Both the position numbers and the translations under genes were made by a program. This document shows positions 11,960-24,542 of a stretch of DNA of 64,000 nucleotides, in pieces (within the stretch, counting starts at the first letter, position 1; every line of letters begins with the position of its first letter). This DNA comes from Mallotus nudiflorus (Eukaryota > Streptophyta > Magnoliopsida > Malpighiales > Euphorbiaceae), in assembly GCA_947683625.1 (NCBI GenBank), contig CANTUR010000039.1, positions 1,178,001-1,242,000 on the forward strand, in the 5' to 3' direction. Under the pieces are notes generated by a model. The model had not been told where the DNA came from. It did not search any database and worked only from the letters and a program-made list of their open reading frames with translations.

Positions 11960-14900
11960 ATGGAGTTTCCTAACATTCCTAAGGGTTTGGAGGATATCTT
12001 TTTGGATGTGGAGGGTAACTTTATAAAAGCCATTAGAGTTGGGACTTCCACTGCGGGGACTAGTACTGATAGTCCTTCTGGCACTCAAGGTCCTCAGCTA
12101 TCTAGTCTTTCTCAAGGAGACTTGATTCCTGTGGTTTACAATCTAGAGACTCATACTTAGGCTCATCATCATCGCTAGGTAAGTCCTTTCGAAACTTTTT
12201 TTCTGAAGCTTATTAATTAGCTGCCTTGCTATTTATTTTATTGTATGAGGTTATTATAATTATAGCTCTATAGTACTTACTGTAACTGTATGTTAAGTCA
12301 TAGCTTTATTGTGAATGTTGATAGTTGATAGCTCTTACTTTATTTTCTTATTATGATTGTCTACTAGTGCTTGTTATAATGCTTTTCTTTTTAGCTTTTG
12401 TTATTATTCCTATAAAATAATAGAAAAAAATATGTGCTAGTATTTATTATTTGTTTGAATGTTTAATAGCATACCTATTATTTGTAGCCTCATAGGTCCA
12501 TTACTATGCTATTTGGTAGTTTTAATAGGGTCATCTTGTATTATTAAGGTGTTCCATTATGTGTGAAGCAGATGATTGCTAAGAAGGGCTTTGACGGGGT
12601 TGTTACTACAATATCTTATGACTCGTATGTGTTGAGTCAAATTGCTATGTACGCATTGATAGAGTAATGGATGAAAACAATGCATACTTTCCATCTGCCT
12701 GTTGGGGGGATGGCCATCACTCCTTTAGATTTTGTTACCATTATAAGCTTGAGATTTTCTTGAGAGCCTGTTCTTTCTAGTGAGGAGGAGTGCTCTTCTG
12801 TGGTGGCGAGGAGGCACCTTACCATGGAGTTGTTTGGGGTGGCCACTCCTATGAAGTGTGGTTGCTCGTACCTTACTCATTACACTAAGTTTGTTTCTTT
12901 TATGTAGACAATGTATAATGACGGTCTTGTTTTAGTATAGCAGTTGGCTCACTGCTTTTTGTTCTACTTGTTGAGTGTTGTCATCTTCCTAAACCCTTCA
13001 TGTATAAGTAGTATATGATTACTACTTATTTTGAGAGATATGGATGGCTTGTCTAGGTATTTCTGGGGTACCACCACTTTTGCCCACATGTACTTGGGCC
13101 TTGATATAGCATGTCGAGGTGGCTTAAGGATCTGTGAATGCTTGTTCATGATGGATGTGAGTAAGAGTTCTTATGTCTGTTCTTTTTTCTTTTTGTCTTT
13201 AGTTTGTTATTTCTGACTTCCTGGTTCTAACATATATGGGCTTATGAGTTTAGGGTTTTCCCTCATCCAACTGTCTTGCATTTCCTAAAGGATGACTTTC
13301 CTCATTATTCTTATTGGATCAGAAGGGCTACTGATTTGATTAAGGATTACAAAACTACTAAGGACTACATGGGAAAGCTATCCCCTAATAAGGTATGTCT
13401 GACTCCTACTATTTTGGTTATTTCTCTTTTAGAGATTCTATATTCATTCTTGCCTTTGAGTAGATCTTCCTTCACTAGTAGGTGGTGTGGTCACATTGGA
13501 TGGCAGAGATAGTGACTATATGACATCTAATGGAGTGTGGTATTTGGGCAAGCAAGTTCATCATTTGGTGGGATGGTTCATATATGAGGAGAGTCCCTAC
13601 TCCTCCCCCTGGTGACATGTTATGGGGCCATAAGCGTAGTGGTGACGAGCTTGTTATTGCCATGATGGGATGCTCCTCTGAGAGTCTCTTAAAGAGTGAG
13701 GGCTTGCCTTATACTGATGTGTTGATCGCTCAGCTAATTGACGTTATGGCTAGTGGCACTTTTCCTTCACCACCTCCTCAGGCAGATGCTTCTCATCCTT
13801 TATATTCGAGGACCAGGCCATCATATAGATCATCAAGAGTTGCTTCCTCTAATCTGATAGGTTTTTATTCCCATTTTGTACAAGCTTGTAGCAAACTTTA
13901 TTAATAATAAACTATAATTGACACGAGTTGTGAGAGCTTATCTATAGTGGCGAGGATCTTATTGGAAGAGATCTAGGTCCCATTTTGAGGAAAATGAGGG
14001 CACATTCCATACTGAGGTGACTACCCATACTAGCGATGTGGCTTCTTGTAGTACTATTTTTAGGGACTTTACGGTTCAACCATCCTTGGCTTTGCTTGAG
14101 ACGGATATCTTTAGTAGAGTAGTGCATTTTAATTTACCTTGTCCTAGCTTTCCTCAGTCAGGTGTTGCTCCTTTTGATGCTACCATATTCATGTTTTATT
14201 TCACTTATTTTGCCTTTGTTTCATTTATTTGGTGAGTAGTGATTGACTTATTTTCTTCCTTTTATAGATTCCTATAAACTCTAGTCAATACTGGTGTACC
14301 ATCGTAAGGAGTGCACAATAGCACTTTGGAGTTTATGACCACTCAGAGGGTATTCCTTCTTTATTATACCTGTTTATTTTATGCACATGTTTTATGTATG
14401 CATATATGTGTTGGGTTTTGTGATTCCATTTGCAACAGAAAAATTAAATGTGAATCACAAGCCTAAACCCGGATCTAAGTAATTTGATTAATTTATTAAA
14501 TCTAGGGTTTTCATTTTCTTACCATAAATTTAGAAGAGGTAAGAAATCTGGAAGGGAGAGAGGAGGTTTACTCCGGTGACACCCTACCTTAAGCTTTTAA
14601 TTTAGCAATTCAAATTTGAGACGTCTCCAAAAGAATCTGTCCTCCACAAGTGTCCACACGAACAACCCTTGATTTTGAAAATCAATATTTGTGTGCTAGC
14701 ACCTTCTCTTGATTTCTCACAAATCAAGAATAAAAAGAACTTTGTGTTTTTTTTTCTAAAAGGAGAGAAAATGAATTTAGTGGCAGAATAATGAGAGTGT
14801 ATAAAACCCTAGAGAATATAACATATTTATAGACATTTAAATTAGGGTTTCACTTACCAAACAACCTTCTGGTAATTTCTCACTTATTCTTATTTTGATT

Positions 14901-16089
14901 TTATTTAAAATTAAATCAGAAATAATATTCAATTTATTTAAGATAACCTTTACCTTAAATAAATAAGTATTTTATTTATTTATTTCCATAAAGCTTATTT
15001 AGGCTTGTTAAACCCATATTCATTTTGGGCTTATTTAAAGTGTGTGACCCTGTAGGTTCATATGACATTGGCAGTGGGCCTTAAATCTCTATTTAGGCCT
15101 ACAAGTCATAAGTGGCCTCTAGTAAGACATTATGACTACCCAAGTCAAGTGAAGTCAATAATCTGACATAACCTAATATACAATGAATATTCCAGTCCCT
15201 TTGTCATATGATATCTGAATTGAATATAAGGCATAAATTATGTCATCCTTATAGATTTCAATCATATAATTTCTTGATTCCATGTAGACTGAGAATGATA
15301 ACTCTTTATCAATTTACTTTAGCATGGCCATGCATTTTCCTTATTTTATCTTATCAAGGGGCCTATAGATATCTTACTCATATTAAATGAGGGACAAATT
15401 CCTTCTCAATCACTCACATTCCTCACATAACTCATTTTATACCTAGCAACAACCTATTTTATCATCCAGTTAAAGATAATGTAAGATTATGTCAAAATAC
15501 AAAATAGTTGTGTAGAAATCCATGGTGATTTCAAGGTCAGAGGACTAAGCCAATATTACTGTGATGAGAATTACTTATGACAATTATCTATGTAGTATTC
15601 TCATAATGGGTCAATCCAGCACTTTATTTCTCAAATAAGTACCTATGAGTTGACTTAATATCTCATATTCAAGATTAGTAAAACATAATTATCAATCAAC
15701 ACCATAATAGCCATAATACATTGTTATGACTAAGGATAATTTGAATATAACTCAAACTTAATCTAAGGGTTTTACTATCAAGTCATATACTTGATGACCT
15801 TAGTAAGAATTGACTATTTAAGTAATTATCATAACATTAAATGATAATGAAAAATGCCTCTTTATTAAATAAAATGATAAAGTCAAAACATGGTCATACA
15901 TGATTAACCTAATGCATATCACTAATAGTATGATATGCAGTATGTCATGTAGGTTGAATACCATTACACTAGTTGTGAATGGGAGCGAGAGTGTTATGCT
16001 TATCGTGATCATATTGGTGAGTTAGAGTCACAGCTATCATCCTTTGTGTTAAACAATGCTGAGCCCAGATCAGATAAGGGAGATGCTTG
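11960..16089 (+). pseudogene. Antisense plant-mobile-domain gene in Tat-G
   Basis: A multi-exon relic opposite to the retroelement's own genes. Exon 1 begins ATG at 11960 (MEFPNIPKGLEDIF) and runs to a GTAAGT donor near 12180. The plant mobile domain follows at about 12600-13150 with TMHTFHLPVGGMAITPLDF, then FLFYLLSVVIF and LSRYFWGTTTFAHMYLGLD, and ends at a GTGAGT donor. A third exon at about 13240-13390 has YEFRVFPHP and ends at GTATGT. A fourth (13480-13904) has RRVPTPPPGD. A serine-rich part ends near 14235. After the solo LTR at 14409-15927 the frame resumes at about 15960-16089 with a coiled-coil-like ERECYAYRDHIGELESQL. Several stops inactivate it. The mobile domain is otherwise known from host MAIN/MAIL proteins and from transposons. 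I infer that this copy belongs to the element. Confidence 0.65.
14409..15927 (+). mobile_element. Solo LTR, family S (Copia-like), copy 1
   Basis: It begins TGTTGGGTTTTGTGATTCC and ends CATATCACTAATA, where the second copy (45924-47411, inverted) keeps TAACA. The flanks ATATG and GTATG match at four of five bases, a likely old target duplication. Both sides belong to the antisense mobile-domain gene, so no internal region remains: a solo LTR left by recombination. It contains sequence shared with copy 2 along its whole length, including GTCATATGATATCTGAATTG-like and CACTCACATTCCTCACATAA blocks. Confidence 0.8.
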
Positions 16090-16822
16090 AGCAAGATTAG
16101 TGTTTGCTTCTAATGGCAGCCACAGATTTTAGGAGCTAGGTGTAGGACTTTTGGCCTATGGTTTACTTTGTTGTATCATTTTCTTAACGTTATAGACTTT
16201 GGGTATTGTATCTAGGCATTTATCTCACATGTGTTGTATGATACTTGTATGATGATGACTGTATATGATTGATGATGTTTGTCATTATTATGGCCTGCCT
16301 CTTTTATTTTTCCCTTTTTTGCCTAAGGCATCTCCTTTTAAATCTTTGTCGCACTTAGCTGGGTTTTTTTTCTTCCCTTTTTTGCCTAGGGTGTCTCCTC
16401 TCAGAGCTCTTAATACCTAGCTGGGCTTTTTTTATTTATTAAGGCTTTGATGATAGTTGCTGATCTCGAATAAAGAGTTAAGAAGTATGGTCATGTAATG
16501 AAAGAAAATGCAAAGTATGTTTGATGCAATTCATGATGACAAAATGTGTTGCATTTTTAAAAGATATTTTGCATAAATGGGCAATCATTCTCATTTCATT
16601 AAAATCATTTAAGAAAAGCATGGGTGTATTCATATAAATTTCTAACTCATGGTTACCTCTATCCTTAATTAGCCATCTTAAGTTTTCTAGTTAAATATTT
16701 TCTCTCTTTCCCTATCTTTTGCATAGGTTGCCTATGTAGGGTTTTCAACCTAGCAAGAGGCCCCTAACTTGTCCCTGAGTTCCCATTTTTAAATTTTTAA
16801 CTCAATAAGATTTTTTTGTGCC
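16090..16822. other. Non-coding stretch between the antisense gene and pol
   Basis: Holds the presumed 3' untranslated region of the antisense gene. A duplicated block lies at 16316-16375 and 16377-16437: both copies read TTTTTGCCTARGG...TCTCCT...AGCTGGG followed by a T run. No ORF is supported. Confidence 0.45.
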
Positions 16823-18000
16823 TTAGACATAGTACTTTTTCAAGTAGTTTGTATTGATAAGTTCGGAGAATTCACTGCCTTCAGAATCTATTAGATTGAC
16901 TGTGCCTTTTGATAAGACATGTTTGACCAAGTATAGGCCTTCATAGTTTGGTTTGAATTTCCCTCTTAGGTCTGGAATGTTCTACCTCGTTTGCTTTAAC
17001 ATCTAGTTTCCTACTTTTACACTCTTATGTTTTTCTTTGTATGGTATAGAGCCTTAAGCCTTTGATTGTCTAAGAGGGTAAGATTATCATGCCTCAATTG
17101 AGTCCATTATACTTCTAGCAATTTAGATTTGATTGCTACTCAAAAAGACTTGATTTCTATTTCAATCAGAAGCACTACTTCTTATCCATATACTAGCGAG
17201 AAAGGAGTTACTCTGGTTGAAGTCCTAACTGTTGTTCAGTACCCCATAAGGTAAGTCTGAGTTATTTTTGACAAAATCTTCTTAATGTTCTTATTTGCAG
17301 CTTCAATGGCCCTATTTGCTTGTGGTCAATAAGAAGAAGATTTATGATGTTCAATCTTATAACTCCTTAGCAGCTCTCTAACTTCCCCTTGGAATTGGAC
17401 ACCGTTGTCAGAGATGATGGGATAGAGGATCCCATATCAACTGAACATATTTCTTTTGATGAATTTGGCGACTTTCTTAGCTCATATCCTTGCTATTGAT
17501 TCTGCTTTGACCCACTTTATGAAGTAATCTATTGTCACTAAGATGAACCCGTGTCCATTCGAGGCCATCAAGTGGATTTCCCCAATTATGTCTAGTCCCT
17601 ATGCTGAGAAAGGCCATGGAGAGCAGATGTAGTGTAATTCTATTAGGGGAAGGTGACTGACATTCCCGTGGATCTTACACTTGTGGCATTTCTTTATAAA
17701 TTTGATATAGTCTTCCATTATCATTATCCAGAAGAACCCTTGTCTAATTAGTTTCTTAAATAGGATTGCTCCATTCATGTGCGAACCACAAACGCCCTTA
17801 TGTACTTCTTCTATTACTCTTGTAGCTTTAGTTTCATTTAGACATCAGAGTTATAAACCATATGAGGTTCTTTTGTATAGTACACCCTAGTGTGATGTGA
17901 ATTTTGATGGTAATCATAGAACAACTGCTTTATCTCTTTCATCTACTTTACCAAGATAGGCTCGTTCCTTTATATATCTCTAGATGTCATAAAACTAGGG
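16823..18000 (-). pseudogene. Tat-G integrase
   Basis: Integrase inserts element DNA into the host chromosome. Reading leftward, the zinc-finger part appears as EEVHKGVCGSHMNG and then KKCHKCKIHG. The catalytic core keeps its three acidic residues: D in GLDIIGEIHL, D in IISDNGVQF and E in NRAIEAANKNIKK. The C-terminal part has FKPNYEGLYLVKHVLSKGT and ends KKYYV with a TAA stop at 16825-16823. At least five in-frame stops lie in conserved Trp or Arg positions, such as the stop before PQANRAIE, where Trp is normal. The frame is otherwise well kept, so this copy died recently relative to others in the window. Confidence 0.8.
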
Positions 18001-18184
18001 TTTTTCAACTATTTTTGTCTTTGTTATTCTACAGTTTTTATGATAAGGTTGTCCTGATCTAAGTAGGATTAAAGGCTTCATGGACATTTTGGATGGTCCT
18101 TCCCAAACTGATACTAGGGAAGCAAGTGCATCTGCCATCTGATTGTGATTCTAGGTAAGGCCTTAAGTGTTGCTCTTTCAATTC

Positions 18185-18740
18185 CTACTCTTCCATGTTA
18201 TGGTTGATTACTAGCATGGAATCTATAAAGATTTTTACTTCTATAACATCCAAGGATATTAGTGGTTCTATTCCAAGTGTGTATGCCTCGTATTCTACTT
18301 CGTTATTTATGCCTTTGAATTTGAGTTTTTTAGCCATTTGCACTACTTCACCTTTTGGGGATTGTAATATGACACTAACTCGTATGCCAAATTGATTGAC
18401 CGCTCCATCAAAGTACATGCGCCATCCTTGGATTTTGATGGCTGAACTAAGGTCATCTCGGAAGTCCAGTTGGAATTCTTCTAAGTCTAGAATGGGATTG
18501 AGAGATAGAAATTCAACCACTGCTCTTCCTTTTACTGCCATCTTAGTTACATACTGCACATCAAATTCTACTAGTAGCATGAACCACTTGGCAAGTTTTC
18601 CTATTAGAATGGAAGCTTCATAGAGGTACTCTATTGGGCCCATTATAAACATAGCCTGAATTCTGTAGGACAGAAAGTAATGTCTGTACTTCTTCATTGC
18701 CCATACCATTACCAAACATATATGTTCGACTTAGGTGTGC
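18185..18740 (-). pseudogene. Tat-G dual RNase H
   Basis: A 176-codon open frame (18715-18185) spans two segments. The first resembles the degenerate original RNase H of gypsy elements (KKYRHYFLSYRIQ, GKLAKWFMLLVEFDVQYVT). The second, from about 18430, is the extra RNase H typical of the Tat branch, with D in MYFDGAVNQFG, E in NEVEYEAYTLGIE and D in IFIDSMLVI, so the catalytic acids are present. RNase H degrades RNA of the RNA:DNA hybrid during reverse transcription. The pairing of the two is the strongest lineage marker here. Confidence 0.8.
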
Positions 18741-19935
18741 ATCTCTTTATACAGTAGCATCTTCTTGCTTAAGTAGTAGATTGTGTGTTCTACTTTTGTT
18801 TCTCCCTTTTGGGCTAACATTGCACCAATTGCATTTCCTTTGATGGCTAGATATAACGTTGAAGGTATCCCTAGTTTAGGTAGTCTTAGAACTGATGGGT
18901 TGGCTAGATAGCTCCTAATCTTGTTGAATGCTAGCTAACACTGTTCGTTCCATTCAACTAGCTAATCTTTTTTAAGTAGCTTGAAGATTGGTTCACACAC
19001 CATTGTTAACTTTGTGATGAATCTGCTAATGAATTATAGTTTCCTTAAACCCTTTGATTTCTTCCTCTATTCTTCATAATGGCCTCTCTCTAACTACTTT
19101 TTCTTTGTCTGGATCCATTTCAATCTCATTCTGACTAATAACATAAACCAGCATCTTTCTTAAAGTGACCCTAAATATGCATTTCTTCATATTAAGCCTG
19201 AGATTATACTTTTTTACTACTTTAAGGAATTTTTAGAGGTCTGATGGTGTTCTTCCCTATTTTTTGACTTGACCATCATGTTATCAACGTGCACCTCTAC
19301 TTCTTTGTCTATTATGTCATGGAACATTGCAGTTGCCATTATGCAGTAAGTTGCTCCTGCATTCTTTAGTCCAAAACGCATTACTTTGTATCAATAAGTA
19401 CCCCATTCCATTATGAAAGTTGTCTTTGATTTGTCAATAATGGCCATTAGGATCTTATTATACCAAGAGAATCCATCCATGAAGGAGTACATTGCACATG
19501 TGGCAGTGCTGTCAACTAGTATATTTATGTGAGGTAGTGCGAAATCATCTTTCAGGCAGGCCTTATTTAGATCTCTATAGTCGACACAGATTCTAACCCT
19601 TCCATCTTTCTTTGGTACTGGCACCACATTTGCTAACCATTTCGGATAGTCAACTACCTCTAGGAATTTTCCCTTAATTTGCTTCTCGATGTCTTCTTTT
19701 ATTAGTTAGGCCCATTCTGATCAAAGTCTTCTTAGTTTCTACTTTATCAGTTTGCACCCATCTTTAGTAACAATGAAGTGTTAATCAATGTCTCTGTTAA
19801 TACTAGGCATATCATCGTACATCCAGGCAAATGTTTTTGAATGTTTTATTAATATTTTTTCAATTTCTCTCCTCTCTTCAAGGGTAACATCTTTCAAAAT
19901 ATACAGAATGCATGGTTCAAATTCCATGCCAATGT
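18741..19935 (-). pseudogene. Tat-G reverse transcriptase
   Basis: The frame starts near 19935 with FEPCILYILKDVTLEERREI and TFAWMYDDMPSI, then LEVVDYPKWLANVVPVPKKD (19700-19600) and VCVDYRDLNKACLKDDFALP (19590-19530). MDGFSWYNKILM and KVMRFGLKNAGAT follow. The catalytic box at 19291-19280 reads HVDN instead of YVDD, so the second catalytic aspartate is lost and the enzyme cannot work. Stops occur between the blocks. Upstream the frame does not join protease directly: the inserted 5' segment (19940-23674) lies between. Confidence 0.8.
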
Positions 19936-20500
19936 TAAAGATTCAATGCATATGGAATGAATTTTAAATATGCTAATGTTTTTATCAATGCAATGCATAC
20001 TACCATCAAGAAAGACATCAAACAAGTAAGAAAAATTTGATTTCATTTCATTAACTTTAAAGTTTATTACATCATAAAAGAAAAAGTGCAGGAATTTAAG
20101 GAAGCAAAACTTTCTCTAAATTAGTTGCTTGATAAATGACTCTATCTTTGGATCACCCACTGTTTGTATGCCTCATCAGTAACATTGTCCCCACTACTGG
20201 TAGTAAAATAGTGGATGATTCTCTTCCCCCATGTCATTCTAAAGTGATCCACAAACCTTTGTTCTATTTTACAACTAGAGAAATCTACAAGCTCAGAAGG
20301 TACATGTTTTTTCTCGTTGAACTATATCTTTACTAATGTTGGATAGTAGTGGGTGCATGACTTGAATCCTAAAATTGGCACACAGTTGACATATGTGCAG
20401 AGAGTCATTTGTTCTAGCTTCCACCATGGACACATCTATCTCACTTTGTATTTTGGTATATCCTTCATGCACTTGACCCATTCTTAGGCTAAGCATCCAT
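19936..20500. other. Junction region between RT and ORF1-like relic
   Basis: No protein motif recognised. Ogre elements carry an intron between protease and reverse transcriptase, and part of this stretch could be that intron. I see no clear splice signals. Confidence 0.3.
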
Positions 20501-21090
20501 GAACATCCTTCTAGTGTCTCTCTAGATGATTCTTGGGCTAGTATCTCATCCAGTTACTAGCAGGTCCATTGAGCAGGCTTAGCTTTTCTTGTAACCATAT
20601 TTGAAGCAATAAGGGGCTCCCAGTGAAGTTTGGACTCTTCCTATTTTTAAGGTCATCTAAATGTTGAATGGTCTCTACTAAAATCAATGGGAAGGGAGGA
20701 ATTCTATTCCTTTAATGACTTGGAGTATCCTATAATCTCCTAGCCCATCATTTGAGAGGTTGAAATATTGTATAAAGAGGTAACATACAATGAGGCATGC
20801 CCAAATTAAGGTACCAGTCTTTTTAGTGGTACAAGCATCTAGGACTTGTATGGGAATCAGTTGTTTGGGTTCAATCACTAGTTCATCAAGCTTTTATGAG
20901 ATTAGATCAAGAAAAGCAGCTCTAAGTCTTGGGTATTTGATATCTTAGTTAGTGAAGACTACTTCTTCAATTTTGGTGGGGGTTCACCCTGCTATGGCAA
21001 TGAATTCCACATATAATAGGCATATGTGGAATCAAAATACATTCTCTTAAGGGTCCTAGAATGATACAACATCATTAAAGAGTTCATAGT
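20501..21090 (-). pseudogene. ORF1-like region of a Tat/Ogre element
   Basis: On the minus strand the text includes MYFDSTYAYYMWNSLP, LIPIQVLDACTTKKTGTLIW, CYLFIQYFNLSNDGLGDY and KSPNFTGSPLLLQIWLQEKL. Proteins of this type precede gag in Ogre-like elements and resemble the plant DUF7745-type family. I make this link from memory of motifs. Position supports it: leader and primer site lie immediately upstream on the minus strand (21298-22669). Function is unknown. Stops break the frame. The other leader copy (26518-27693) is followed directly by gag with no such ORF. Confidence 0.45.
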
Positions 21091-21297
21091 CGAGGTACAT
21101 ATGCTGGAATGTCTTAATGCATAGCATTCCATATGGTTGCAAGCTCTTCTAATCGACTTTATCAAGGTTATGGAGGAAATGTCTAGTGATGCTGGTTTGA
21201 GTTTAAGGATTTTCGCCTATGATGCCATCTTTAAGCAAGTCTTAGATCTTAGCTTTTAATTTTCCATCGTTTCGACAAGAAGATTTAACTTCATGAT

Positions 21298-23674
21298 CAC
21301 TCATGTTGGGTGTAGGATTCTTATACATTTATTAGGGTTAGCTATAGGAATAATGCATGACGTATGCATGCAAAAGAAAAGGGTGAGCATGTATGCATTG
21401 AGTGGATGGAAAATCCTATGATGAAAGATGATTATTCTTGCAAGAAATAATGGATAGTATGTGCTTATTTACATATTTATTATGTATGCATGATTAAAGC
21501 TACTTAGTTTTTCCTGTATAGTGAACCAAACAATCACAACTAAGCTCTTGCTTTTGACCTTATTTCTCCATGAGGTTACTTAGTCCCTTTCCTAGATAGG
21601 TTTTTAACCTTTAGTCATTGGGGGACTATGGTTCTACTCACTGAACTAGGCTGTTTTGATTTATGTTAATTATAACCAAAGGGTAAGCTTATGAATGATA
21701 CTAAAATGTGCTTGAGGTAACCACATGATGTCAATGTGAAGGTCAATTGTCGGGCCTCAAATGATGTCCAAAGTCCACATCCGCCTGTATGTATAGGACC
21801 AAGGTTAATCAAAGGGAGCCCAAGTTCTTGTCGTGATATCGATATTTGATATGTTTACTAGGAGTCATGAAAGTGTCATTTAATAGTTTACAGTGTGATT
21901 TTGCCAACATAAAGGTCCGTAATCTAGTTGGATTCCTAACCTATTCATTTGATCTGATAAAGATAAATGGATGAGGTTTCATACGTTCTGTCATTGAGGG
22001 ATATCATTATTTTTTATTTACACAAAAGTATTCAAGTTGAGGTACATGATTCTTATCATTTGCCATGCTTTGGGGTCGCACAAAGTATATGATAATTACA
22101 TGGTCTCAATCATAAATATTCTATAAAAACTAACATTACACGTCATTCGATGATAAACACTAGGAGAGTCATGTCATTTTATGAATATCAGGTCAGACGG
22201 ACAACATTAGAATAGGGATAGCATGCACAACTTGGTAGAATCCTAATGGATATCACTATTGGTTTATTTACATGAGTTGAGCCAAAGTGAAAGGCTAAGG
22301 GTTCCTTTAGTGAGAATGCCCCTATATGCCTAGGGTTACAGACTCTGGTCAGTGAGTCTAGCAATCTTTTGATAACATGGTTGCCCTTTTTTAAGACTTA
22401 GGTTATAGACTCTGGTCAAATGAGTTCGTCAAATGCACGAGTAAAGACTAAAGGTGATAATACTATCTCTTCATCACCCTATGACTCGAGTGGAATCATG
22501 GTAGCAATTTCATTTAGTATTATCGAGGCTTTTAAGGAGCAATAGTGCACATGTGATGTGTAGTTCAAATGCAGTGATGAGGGGCTCTATACTATTGAGC
22601 ATTGCATAATGAGAAATAGTCATTTTCAAGTTGATCTCTCTTACTTAGAAGTCCCCAGTGGAGTCACCACTGTGAGAGATATTTTTTTAGTCTTTTATAT
22701 TTGGTTTTGTGATGAATTGGTTTTATAAGAGTCTTTTTATTTTTTAGGGACATAGCAACTTTATCGAATAGGGACATGGAAACTTTACCGAATAGGGACA
22801 TGATAACCTTACCAAATAAGGACAAATGATTGGTCTCGGGAGGAATGTGATGCTTCGTGGAGTCACCACCCGATTTTTAGAAAATCGAGAAAATAAGGGG
22901 GCAACATTAGTTTACTTAGTGAATATTGACCCCAACAATGATTTTCAGGTTCGAGGGATTGTATCTACTTTTTTACTATTTCTCATTACATGATATTCGA
23001 TGTATAACTACCACAACACCCTAATTTTGGTAATGACAATTTATATAGTATTCACACAATTCATCAGATAGTGGAAGATAATAAAGCTGAAGGATATTAT
23101 TATTACATCGCTTTCTTAATAAAATACATATAAAAAGAAAAAAAAGAGATTGCAGAAAATTAAATCTAATTTAGGTATAATATATTTGCAAGGCAGATAC
23201 AACCATTCAACAACTTGCTCAATCACATGAATAATAGGATAAGAAATGGACACTTAATCATTTAAAAGAGGAAGAAAAATGTAGATGATCATGTATGTTT
23301 ATAGTGATTATTTATGCTATGATGATATATAATGATAATACAAGGGATGCATGATCTCATCATTGGATCAGAAATATAATGACTTTATTTTGGGACATGA
23401 ACTTTTCATATTATTGATATTTATTATGTGATTTCATGTCCGAGGACTAGAGGATGCAGAATGATGATATGAAATGAGTATAAAAAGCATAGATTATTCA
23501 TATAGAATGCAATATTGCCAGTCTCATCACACAAGCATAACAATATTCCTAAATGTTGGTGACAATAAAATAAAATGCAATGCGATAAATAAACATGCTA
23601 AAATGATTGTGTGGTCCTCAGACTCGACTAAGCTTGTGTGTGTTTTGAAGCTTTAGCTTCAAGGGATTATCAAG
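21298..23674 (-). repeat. Direct repeat copy 1: leader, primer site and partial LTR
   Basis: It matches 26518-28655 in the same orientation over more than 2 kb, with moderate divergence. It comprises leader (21298-22650), primer site (22651-22669) and an LTR piece (22673-23674) that lacks the outer part equivalent to 28656-29754. The junction on the right at 23674/23675 drops straight into the protease-linker of the other unit. Confidence 0.8.
22651..22669 (-). other. Primer-binding site (second copy) of Tat-G
   Basis: The minus strand reads TGGTGACTCCACTGGGGAC. The homologous site at 27694-27712 keeps TGGCGACTCC. This type of site is used by Ogre-like elements, I believe with tRNA-Arg, which I could not verify. 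It lies three bases inside the end of the LTR piece. Confidence 0.65.
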
Positions 23675-23799
23675 TGAGTGCATTCCTTGGAGGGTGTCAT
23701 TAAAGATCTTGAACCTTAATTTCTCTATTATATTGCTTACCCACTTCTCAACTTATCCTTAGTAGAGTTGGGTTAAGCTTTTAGCCATTAAAGAGATTG

Positions 23800-24542
23800 A
23801 CTTTTTAGCCCCAATGTCCTCTTCAAGATCGTACCTTATACCATATCCGTTGGTCTGTCCTTAAAAGTTAAGGAATTCTGTGACCCCAATGTTCCTTCCT
23901 CCTAAGCCTTTTCTAGGTAGATATTGCATCTTCTTCATCATAGCAATGGCTTTAGGATCGACATAATCGTCATTAATTATAACAACTTGGAATCCTGGTA
24001 GGACCACATTCAAACAAGCAATAATATTGTTTATTTTAGAGGGAACTTGATCTTTTGATGCATAATAGAAGGTATAGTGGGTGAAACCAAGGTCTTCCTA
24101 GTAGCAGGGCAAAAGTTAAAAAGATGTCTAAGATAATAAATTTTGTTACTGATTCGATATCCCCCACTGTGACTACTACTTTCAAAGTGCCAATAACTGG
24201 CTTCTTTGAAGCATCATAGGCTTGTATGACCACCTTGGATCCTTTTAGGTTTTTAACATTCATCCCAAACTTATGTAGCAACCTCAGGGGGCAAACATTA
24301 ATGGTAGATCTATCATCCACCATGACACATAAAGTCTTCTTAAATCTAATAATTGCTTATATGAAGAGAGGATGGTTGTGCACCCTTCCCTTAAGGGGCA
24401 AATCTTCATAAAAAAAAAAGGTGATTACATTGGAGGGAGCTATCATTAGAGAGGCTATCATCTTGTAAGGTGATGCATTAGTGGCAATCTTTGCCTCATC
24501 TAGTGCTCTAACAAGGGCATCCCTATGCTTGTTAGAGGCCAT
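23800..24542 (-). pseudogene. Tat-G protease and G-patch-like linker
   Basis: Retroviral-type aspartic protease. LPLKGRVHNHPLF near 24380 precedes the active-site region MVDDRSTINVCPLRLLHKFG (24323-24264), where D-D/S/N-G is expected and Gly is replaced by Arg. The flap and C-terminal part read QAYDASKKPVIGTL and ILDIFLTFALLLGRPWFH. Downstream, near 23930-23830, KKMQYLPRKGLGRRNIGVTE resembles the G-patch segment found between protease and reverse transcriptase in these elements. Stops are present, and the Arg in the active site argues against activity. Confidence 0.7.

Noticed and set aside
13475..14127. Minus-strand frames over the mobile-domain gene
   Set aside because: They are antisense shadows of the + strand exons, which carry the recognisable motifs.
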